A DNA stretch of 64,000 bases, taken from positions 44,982,222 through 45,046,221 of the forward strand of contig JAKGHH010000002.1 of the NCBI GenBank assembly GCA_022828595.1, written 5' to 3'. A program made the position numbers and the translations under genes. The notes under the pieces are model-generated. The model worked only from the letters and a program-made list of their open reading frames with translations, was not told the origin of the DNA and did not search any database. Positions 56,840 through 64,000 of this stretch are shown here, in pieces; position 1 is the stretch's first letter, and each line of letters begins with the position of its first letter. The stretch comes from Nelumbo lutea. Its lineage: Eukaryota; Streptophyta; Magnoliopsida; Proteales; Nelumbonaceae.

Positions 56840-57470
56840 AGAGGTCAGTGGAGGAAATTAACAAAAAGAAACTGAAATTCTTTCAGTATCATATGCAGAG
56901 AGATACATGTGTATATATACTCATACATAAAGGAGTGAAGAACTTCTCTTCCATCTTCAACCGTTTACTTCTCTAGCTCAATAGCATACTTGAGAATTGT
57001 ATGGAAGTTGAAAACAGTGAGAACCTATGCAACCATCCAGAATATGATCCTCTAACTCTTCACAGATGACACTGGGCACCAACTTGGAAGACATCTTTTA
57101 AGTTCTTTCAATGATTCTCAATTTACTATTATCTTGTTATCACCTCTAAGCTTACCAGGAGATCTTACCCCTTTATTAGGGAATGGTGGTGTTTGACATG
57201 TAAAACTCCTCTAGTTTTTTTTTTCTAAACAAAATTTTTAAGTTAATGAAAAAAGACAGGTTATGGATATTCAGTAGAAGTTGTGTGAAGGCACAAACAT
57301 GAAGAGGATGTTCAGTTCTATACTTCTACTATGGAACATGAAGGATGGAATTAGCCTTTCAAATATCTTGATCTCCTTTTGAGAGGAACTCATAGAAGAA
57401 AGGAAATTTAGCCATTTAGGGCTCACTTATCAAAAGATTTATTATGAAAGCATATTGCTTTTGGGGTAAA
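56840..57470. other. TONNEAU1 intron sequence without recognised elements
   Basis: Intron upstream (minus-strand sense) of the exon at 56720-56808. No exon-like frame with TONNEAU1 N-terminal character was found. Confidence 0.45.
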
Positions 57471-57490
57471 ATCACTCTCACTCTTTTTTT

Positions 57491-60166
57491 TTATGAAAGA
57501 AAATAATTTAGTAATTCAGAATATAAGGCAATACAAGAAACCCATGAAGAGGCACGAACTGTTACCTCTTCTAACAAAGTATTACATCATTTAAGAACCG
57601 GATAAGAAAAAATAAACAGAAATAAAATTACATAGCAGCCCAAAACAGATGATCCCTTGAAACCCCTTGCTTAGCTAGTCCATCCGCTAAGGAATTTGCT
57701 AATCTTTCTACCCAAAGAGAGGTAACTGTCATATTTCTTGTGAGCCAATTGACTTTCCTCAATAAGTCTCTATATCGCCACATAGCTGAAGCTGGCTTTG
57801 TCAGCCATCCCACAACAATTTTAGAGTCTCTTTCTACCATCAAGTGTTGAACTCCTAACTGTTCAACAATCTGGATGCCTTGTACAGCCGCTAAGATCTC
57901 TGCTCTATTTGAGTCTCCTATTCCCACGGGGCCTGAAAACAAAGCTAAAATGTTGCTCTTTCTATCTCTCAGCACCCCTCCTATCCCTGAAGGGCCTGGG
58001 TTTCCTTGGCTACTACCAACAAAATTCAGCTTTGCCCAACCTTCAGGCAGAGGCTTCCACACTGCAGCTGCCTTGTCCCTCCTCGTATGACTAGTAGCTA
58101 CCGCCTTCCAGTTACTCCAAATGTCATCAAAGGAAAACGTATGAAAGAAGTCCAAAGTTCTTAGCCAATGAATGGCTCTAGTCATTATACAATCCTCAAC
58201 AGTTTGTAAGCTTCTTTCCTTTTCTTTGAACACCCTAGAATTCCTTTCTTCCCAAATTGTCCACAAGGCTGCTGCTTTAATACATCTCCACATCGTTTTT
58301 CCATTTTTTGTAGGCCACACAAAAAAAGAAGGATCGAACAGCTGACTTAAATCTGATGACAGATTCCACCTGCATCCAAACAAAGAACAAATCCAACTCC
58401 AAATAGCACTAGAAAAGGAACAAGATACAAATAGGTAGGAGCAATCCTCACCACTAGCCCTGCAAAGTACACACCAGTTAGGGGACAAACACATGAAAGG
58501 CCTTTTCTTCTGCAAGCAATCCAAAGTATTGATCTTTCTATAAAACACCTCCTAGCAGAATATTATAAATTTAGGAGGAACAGGTCTGAACCAAATCTCC
58601 TTAGAAGGGAAACCCAACTGTCCCATGGAGGGGTAAAGGGACTTAAAAAAGGAAGCACAAGGGAAAAAACCTTTTGGATGAGGGGACCATAGTCTCACAT
58701 CCAACCAAAGAGGGTCCAGAAAGACACTGCCAAAAAGAGACAACAATTCTGAAGCACTACTAAGTTCAACATCCCTCCAACCTCTCCTAAAACCAAAGTC
58801 CCAGCTTAAGGAAGAGGGTGAAGTAATAGAAGGAAGAAAATGAGAAACAGTTTTTTCCTTGTAAAGGAAAAGAGAATGAGTCAGGAATCTGTCCTTAAAG
58901 GCAACAGTACCCACCCAAGTATCTTCCCAAAATAAAATAGTCACCAGAGTTAACATCATACCTGACCAAGTTGAAAAACTGAGGGACACTTTGAATTGCT
59001 TTCCAAGGAGATGCCAACGTAGCTCGGCGTGATACACCCGCATCCCAACCATTTTCCCATCTGCCATGTATACTAGCTATCACTTCATGCCACAATCTCT
59101 CCCTTTCTCTAGGCCACCTCCACAACCACTTCCCTAAGAGAGCTTTATTCCTTAGAGCTAACTTTCCTACTCCCAATCCACCCTCCTCTTTACTCCTACA
59201 AACTATTTCCCAATTGATTAGATGATCTTTCTTTTCCTCCCCAGGCTCCCACAGAAAAGATCTCATTATCCTCCCCAACTTCTTAGCTTCCCTAATAGAA
59301 ATCCTAAAGATAGAGAGAAAATAGATCGGTAAATTTGCTAGGATAGCTCTCAATAACGTCACTCGACCCCCTATGGAAATGTAGTTCTTTTTCCAAGAAG
59401 CTAATCTTTTCTCAAACTTTTCCAGAATTGGGGTCCAAAATCTACTCTCCTTTGGGTTAGCCAATAGAGGGAGACCTAGATACTGCAAGGGCCAAGAAGA
59501 AATGGGACAACCTAAACAATCTGCCACAGACTGAAGAGTCCTCTCATTCAAATTAACCCCTACCACACAACTCTTATCCAGGTTTATCTTCACATTGGAG
59601 ACATTCTCAAAGTGTTGTAACAATGCTTTGAGGATCCTCACTTCCCGCCTATCACCCCCTTCACAAAAAAGTATGATATCATCGGCAAACTGTAGGTGGG
59701 TAAGTTGGACATTGTTCCTTCCAATCCTCTAGCCTCTAACTTCCTCTTCCCTATCTGCTTTAGAGATTAATCTACTGAAGACATCTGCAACCAGGGTGAA
59801 AAGAAAAGGAGAGAGAGGGTCACCTTGTCTAAGGCCTCTACAAGCTAGGAAAAAGTCTTTCACCACCCCATTAACCAAAACGGAGTAATGGCAGGAACTA
59901 ATACAGCCCTTTACCCAATTGCACCATCTAGCTCCAAACCCACAGCTCCCTAGGACCTCTAGTAAAAAACTCCAATCCACAAGATCATAAGCCTTCTCCA
60001 AATCTAGTTTACAAACGAAACCTTGAGTTCCAGACTTTCTCATGTCCTCCACGCACTCATTTGCTATTACGATCTGATCTGTTATTTGCCTTCCCTGCAT
60101 GAAAGCACCTTGTTCTTGACTGATGATGGAGGGTAGTACTACTCGAATTCCCAATGACAACACTTT
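57491..60166 (-). mobile_element. 5'-truncated LINE, 2.7 kb, in TONNEAU1 intron
   Basis: Minus-strand RT: SIISQEQGAFMQGRQITDQI, KLDLEKAYDLVDWSFL, GLRQGDPLSPFLFTLVADVF (59729-60163), with the FADD-type motif region next (stops near 59720). RT tail: YLGLPLLANPKESRFW, LASWKKNYISIGGRVTLL (58895-59641). Zinc finger: [20 protein letters not shown] (about 58490). RNase [21 protein letters not shown] (Asp of FDGS is Val), then RAEILAAVQG, ERDSKIVVGWL, WVERLANSLADGLAKQGV (57628-58060). The 3' UTR ends CTTTCAT plus an A-run at 57491. Endonuclease and ORF1 are absent. Confidence 0.92.
57628..60163 (-). pseudogene. LINE ORF2 C-terminal half (RT, zinc finger, RNase H)
   Basis: The frame is open over 57628-58548, 58552-59067, 58895-59641 and 59729-60163, separated by single stops or frameshifts. 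It is one degraded reading unit. In RNase H the first catalytic Asp is replaced by Val (NFVGSSQGNPGPS). Confidence 0.88.
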
Positions 60167-60246
60167 AGTGGCTTAGTGGATCAAAGTAGTTTTAAGCGAT
60201 TTGGTGCTATCATTAATTGATCTAGGTTCAAGTCACACTCTCACTC
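60167..60246 (+). mobile_element. tRNA-like (SINE-type) segment abutting the LINE
   Basis: TGGCTTAGTGG (A-box-like) is followed ~45 bp later by GGTTCAAGTCAC (B-box-like), then CACTCTCACTC and a T-run. The spacing and boxes resemble a tRNA-derived SINE. No tRNA fold can be completed. Confidence 0.35.
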
Positions 60247-60249
60247 TTT

Positions 60250-62090
60250 TTTTATAATAAAAAAATCCATTGAAAATTAAAAAAAAAAAATTAATACAAA
60301 GGGAAGGTGATAAGGAATAATCCGATTATCACTTGAAAGAGAAAAAGAAACACCCTACACCAAAATCAACACACTCACAACCTACGCAAGGCCCAAACAG
60401 AAACAAATGCCTCGCAAGAACAACACAACCCCAACAAAAAAATTAAAATAAAATGCAACTCCAACAGACTCCACTTGAGAACAAAATTAGTCCTCCCCAT
60501 CAAAATCCTCATCCAAATCTCCCTCAATCGGCGCCTTCCCTCGTTCCATAAATAAGGACTTCTTGCACCTCTCCTCCTTTACTCCTCTTTTTTCAAATTC
60601 CTCAAAAGCTCTTCTAGTGAAAGCCTCTCCACCCAAGAAAAACAATCCTAAAGCTTTACCAACCATAACATCTCTATCAGAAGCATCTTCAACTCCATAC
60701 CACCTTCAAAAATTTCCTCTGGAACAGCGCTTCTCATCTCTCTTGATACTTGACACTCCTTTTCATTGCCTTTTTCCTTAAATTCTCCTAGACTCTGGAA
60801 CTCCCCTTCTAGCACACTCACCACAAAAGCATCTTGACTATCAGCCCCATCCCCACCAAGAAACCTCTAGTCAATGGCTTTCTTGCTTGCCCCTCTTCTG
60901 CTATATACCCTCTTATATTTACTGAAAGGACCAGCACCGTCTAGCCCCTCTTTCAAACGGGAGAAGACCTTCGTAGCATGCACCAGGTGACTAGGACCCT
61001 TATGTTTCTTCAAATTCACCACTTCTTCAATAGAGACCACGGAGTTAGATCCTTTCTTCTACCCAAATCAACTCCAATCTTACCCACTATCACTTCTCAA
61101 CAGCTAAATTCTCCAAGCTCCTCTGAGAAAATGCAAGGCTCCACTTCACACCACTAAGACCAAGCTCAAATGCATAAACAAAGACTTCCAAAACTTGTGG
61201 TACCACTACTTGAGGAGACAATCTTGTTTCAATACATGAGGTCATGGGAACCAACGAACTATCCTCTGGACCAATTGAATATTGATCATGATCAGCATTT
61301 GAATCTGCTTCACTTGAAGCTTGCTAAGAATCCCCATTTGACCTTTCACCAAACCTTCACCAATAACCATCATCTTCTCCTACAACATCTTCCACAATAT
61401 GATCATGACTGCTCATTAATACCAACATCAACCCGCTCAACCTTCTCCGAATCAGTCCTCGAAAACTCCTCAGACTCCTCTCCTATTGTTTTTGCTTGGA
61501 CATAAGCATTAGTTTTTTTTATTTCTTTTGAAGGGCTACACAAAGAGGGGTAGCCCATCCCCCAACCCAAGTGCAAGTGGGATTCGATCCCAAGTCTCCA
61601 CTACGACCAGCAAGAGACCTTACCAACCCGTTGGTTGGCACTTTGCGGACATAAGCCCTAGTTTTTTTATTCCTTTTATTTGATGCCCCCAACTTCTTAG
61701 TAATTTTTTGAAAATGCCAAGAGAGCCCTTTTCTTTAGAAAACTTTAGCCTACCCAGCCAAACTTCAATCTTTTACTTGAAAAGTGAACCCCACTCAAAA
61801 ACTCTCCCCCCTCAAAACTGCCTCCACCAACTCCCTTTCCTTACTCAAGAACCCCCCAACCCTTTGGTTTCACCTTGCCCTGCTACCAGTCCCTATGACT
61901 CAAACCCCCTTTTGCCTCTATAACCTTCAACTCTTAAAAAATCAAATCCAGTCCCCAAACCACCATCGAGACATCCACCCACCACAGCATCATTAATACC
62001 AATATTTTCTAAAATACCCTTACCTTCAACCTCTAATCCCCACCTTCCTAACCTTTTGACTTTCCCCAAATCAAATTGATATCTTTCGTC
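60250..62090 (-). pseudogene. LINE-like remnant (ORF1/linker type plus 3' UTR), interrupted by a SINE
   Basis: The minus strand reads charged, non-catalytic sequence: FLGGDGADSQDAFVVSVLEG, EFKEKGNEKECQVSREM and, just before a stop near 60490, APIEGDLDEDFDGED. A ~230-bp 3' UTR ends TTCAATGGATTTTTTTATTATAAAAAAA. No RT or endonuclease was found. This composition is typical of the linker or ORF1 part of plant LINEs, but identification is tentative. Confidence 0.45.
61522..61646 (-). mobile_element. tRNA-derived SINE with long target-site duplication
   Basis: The minus strand starts CGCAAAGTGCCAACCAACGG and has GTTGGTAAGGTC (A-box-like) and GGGATCGAATCCC (B-box-like). It continues GGGCTACCCCTCTTTGTG and ends A-rich. 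It is flanked by GGACATAAGCATTAGTTTTT (from 61498) and GGACATAAGCCCTAGTTTTT (from 61647), which differ at two bases. Confidence 0.75.
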
Positions 62091-62091
62091 T

Positions 62092-63600
62092 AGGGGTGGC
62101 AAATGGGTGGGTTGGGTTGGGTAAGGGTTGAATACCAGCCAACCCATCTTGACCCACCAACCCACCATGACCCATCATCAGTAAACCTATTCATGGGCCG
62201 AGTGGCCCGACGGACCGGCTCAACCCCCAGACGGGCTTGAACAGACTTTTTGGCCCACGGGCTTAACCTCGGGGCAAAAAGCCCAGCCCGCATAAAATTC
62301 GAGCCACCCTCGGGCTTTGCCAAAATAGTCCGCCCCGAGCCCGACCTATAGTTAAACCTAAGTAAAAACCCTAGATGTCCATTTGAATAAATTTTTTGAT
62401 TTGAGAATGTTGTTGATTCACTTGTAGGCCCATTGTTCATTTAAATAGGGGAAAAAAAACATCTAAATTAAAATAGAAAATGTCCATTTGAATAGGGAAA
62501 AATTCAAATTTCTTTTATTAAGTCGGGCTTTGGGCTCGGGCTCGGGCTCGGGCCCAAATTATAAGCCCGTTGGTCAGACCGAACTCGGGCTCGGGCCTAA
62601 CATTTTTCTATTAATAAAGAGTCAAAGTCCGACTCGAGCCCGGCCCGGCCCGGCCCATGAACAGGACTAATCATCAGTGCTTGTTAAAGGGTCATAACCT
62701 ACCCTAACCCTGACCCACCCATATTGACCTACTTGACCCATTCATATATGACCATTGCCCACCCTCACCCATACTAACCCACCTACAATCGTATATAAAT
62801 ACATACACGGGTCGACCCGAACCATTTACCTTAAACAACATTTTTTGAGAGATTCAACTCTCTCGAGACTGTCAAATGGTATACACGGGTTGGATCGACC
62901 CTTGTACCCGAAAATAACATTTTTTATGAAACACCTCTCAATGATCCACATGGCATAAACGAGTCGTGTCAGCCCATATACCCGAAAAATAATAACTTTT
63001 TGAGAGAAACAACTCTCCCGATATTGCCGTGTTGTATAAATGGGTCGGGTTGACCCATATACCCGAAATAAAAGAAAATACCAGAAAACACATAAATTAA
63101 TCAGAAAAAATGCAGAAAAATTTAGAAATTACAGAAAAATAGTAGAAATTTGAAAAAAATAGCAAAAAAATGCAGAAAAATAATAGAAAATGCAAAAATG
63201 TGAAGAAATGTGAAGAAAATAGTAAAACATAGCAGAAAATTCAAAAACATTGCAGAAAATTGCAAAACAAATACCAGAAAATAGCAGAAAATACAGAAAA
63301 AATGCAGAAAAACAGCAGAAAATACAAGAAAATTGCAGAAAATACCAGGGAATTGTAGAAAATGCAGAAAAATACCAGAAATTTGCAGAAAATACCAGAA
63401 AATTGCAGACAATTGCAAAACAAATACCAGAAAATAGCAAAAACTACATAAAAAACGCAGAAAATACAAGAAAATTGCAGAAAAGTACAAGAAAATTGCA
63501 AAACATGCAGAAAATACCAAAAAATTGCAGAAAAATAACAGAAAATACCAGAGAATTGCAAAAAACTGCAGAGAGTACAGAAAATTTCAGAAAATTAACT
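62092..63600 (+). repeat. Satellite-like dispersed repeat, copy 2 (inverse of 3600-4507)
   Basis: It opens GGGGTGGCAAATGGGTGGG, then CCCACC/GACCCA-rich sequence. At 62800-63070 there are three or four diverged units with TATACCCGAAAATAACATTTT and AACTCTCTCGAG, and at 63075-63600 an A-rich degenerate tandem array of GAAAATACCAG/GAAAATTGCAG. The first part is interrupted by the MITE at 62182-62669. Confidence 0.78.
62182..62669. mobile_element. hAT-like MITE, family 2, inserted in the dispersed repeat
   Basis: Termini TAAACCTATTCATGGGCC and GGCCCATGAACAGGACTA, with an exact 8-bp duplication ATCATCAG (62174-62181 and 62670-62677). The 488-bp length and GGGCTCGGGCTCGGGC interior match the 484-bp element at 10610-11093. 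Confidence 0.87.
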
Positions 63601-64000
63601 GATGTTGGCACTGGATACAAGATTTGTCAACCAACTTCTTCACATAGAGTTCAATCACTTGGACAGTTGGGCTGATTTAATATTTCTTCACTCCCTACCT
63701 AACCTTAAAGGAAACCATGTTTCTTGTTCAGAAGAAACATTGATTTAATATTTCTTTACTCCCCACCCAACCAACTGCTTCAAAGGCAGAGGCCTTATTG
63801 ATTAAATAGAAAGAAGGCAACATTGGATATACTAACTTAATAGCCAATATATATAACTCTCCAAGTGTAGCCTCAAATAGATTGCCAAGCAAAGAAATGC
63901 ATAATCTCATCAACCACATTGATAGAGAATTTAATTTGTTTGGTATTAAATAGATATCCCTCACCTCTATTAAATTTTTATATATCTAAGAAAAGAAACA
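63601..64000. other. Right-edge sequence, nothing recognised
   Basis: GATTTAATATTTCTT(C/T)ACTCCC occurs twice (63675 and 63742), a short local repeat. No coding exon of the TONNEAU1 gene was found here. Confidence 0.4.

Noticed and set aside
63250..63675. 141-codon plus-strand Lys/Asn-rich frame
   Set aside because: It translates an A-rich degenerate tandem array and has no domain.
56812..64000. Search for the TONNEAU1 N-terminal exons
   Set aside because: No minus-strand segment with the expected N-terminal character and splice sites was seen, so they are assumed to lie beyond the window.
1..64000. CRISPR arrays, rRNA, intact tRNA genes, phage or bacterial defence systems
   Set aside because: No regularly spaced repeats, operon structure or RNA gene signatures. 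Introns and retrotransposons show plant nuclear DNA.

Overview
This is nuclear DNA from a flowering plant. The evidence is GT-AG introns of very different lengths, two recognisable plant nuclear genes, AT-rich intergenic DNA, and a high load of Ty1/copia, Ty3/gypsy, LINE, SINE and MITE sequence. I cannot name the species. There is no operon, phage, CRISPR array or other prokaryotic system.

Three protein-coding loci are supported, all on the minus strand. (1) At the left edge, the 5' end of an unidentified gene enters the window (first clear coding exon 1-192, likely upstream exon 755-804). (2) A complete four-exon organellar-type adenylate kinase lies at 21211-29001 (289 codons). All four exons join in phase and carry the P-loop, the LDGFPRT motif and the LID region. 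(3) The last six coding exons of a TONNEAU1-type gene lie between 31689 and 56808. TONNEAU1 is a LisH/FOP-like protein of the preprophase-band TTP complex. Exon phases match throughout, and the N-terminal exons lie beyond the right edge. One exon is a 26-bp microexon with an unusual frame-preserving splicing alternative.

Region by region: 1-1010 is the left gene's 5' end. 2.2-21 kb is gene-poor, AT-rich DNA made of small inverted-repeat transposons (several with target-site duplications), a diverged ~2-kb direct duplication, and a T-rich satellite-like block. 21.2-29.0 kb is adenylate kinase; its first intron carries a LINE with a 19-bp target-site duplication and an 83/84-bp tandem repeat, and a long foldback sits just upstream of the gene. 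31.7-39.3 kb is a TONNEAU1 intron with LINE remnants and a decayed gypsy gag-pol. 39.8-56.5 kb is a 16.6-kb TONNEAU1 intron with nested retroelements: copia C sits between LINE fragments, copia B sits inside C, and copia A lies in the right-hand LINE part. 56.8-64.0 kb is the next intron, with a 2.7-kb LINE, a SINE, a second LINE-like remnant, a MITE and an inverted copy of the satellite-like block seen at 3.6-4.5 kb.

The two identified genes have no evident functional link. The main interest is how intact host exons persist among dated, nested insertions, plus several MITE families whose ends can be defined from the sequence alone.
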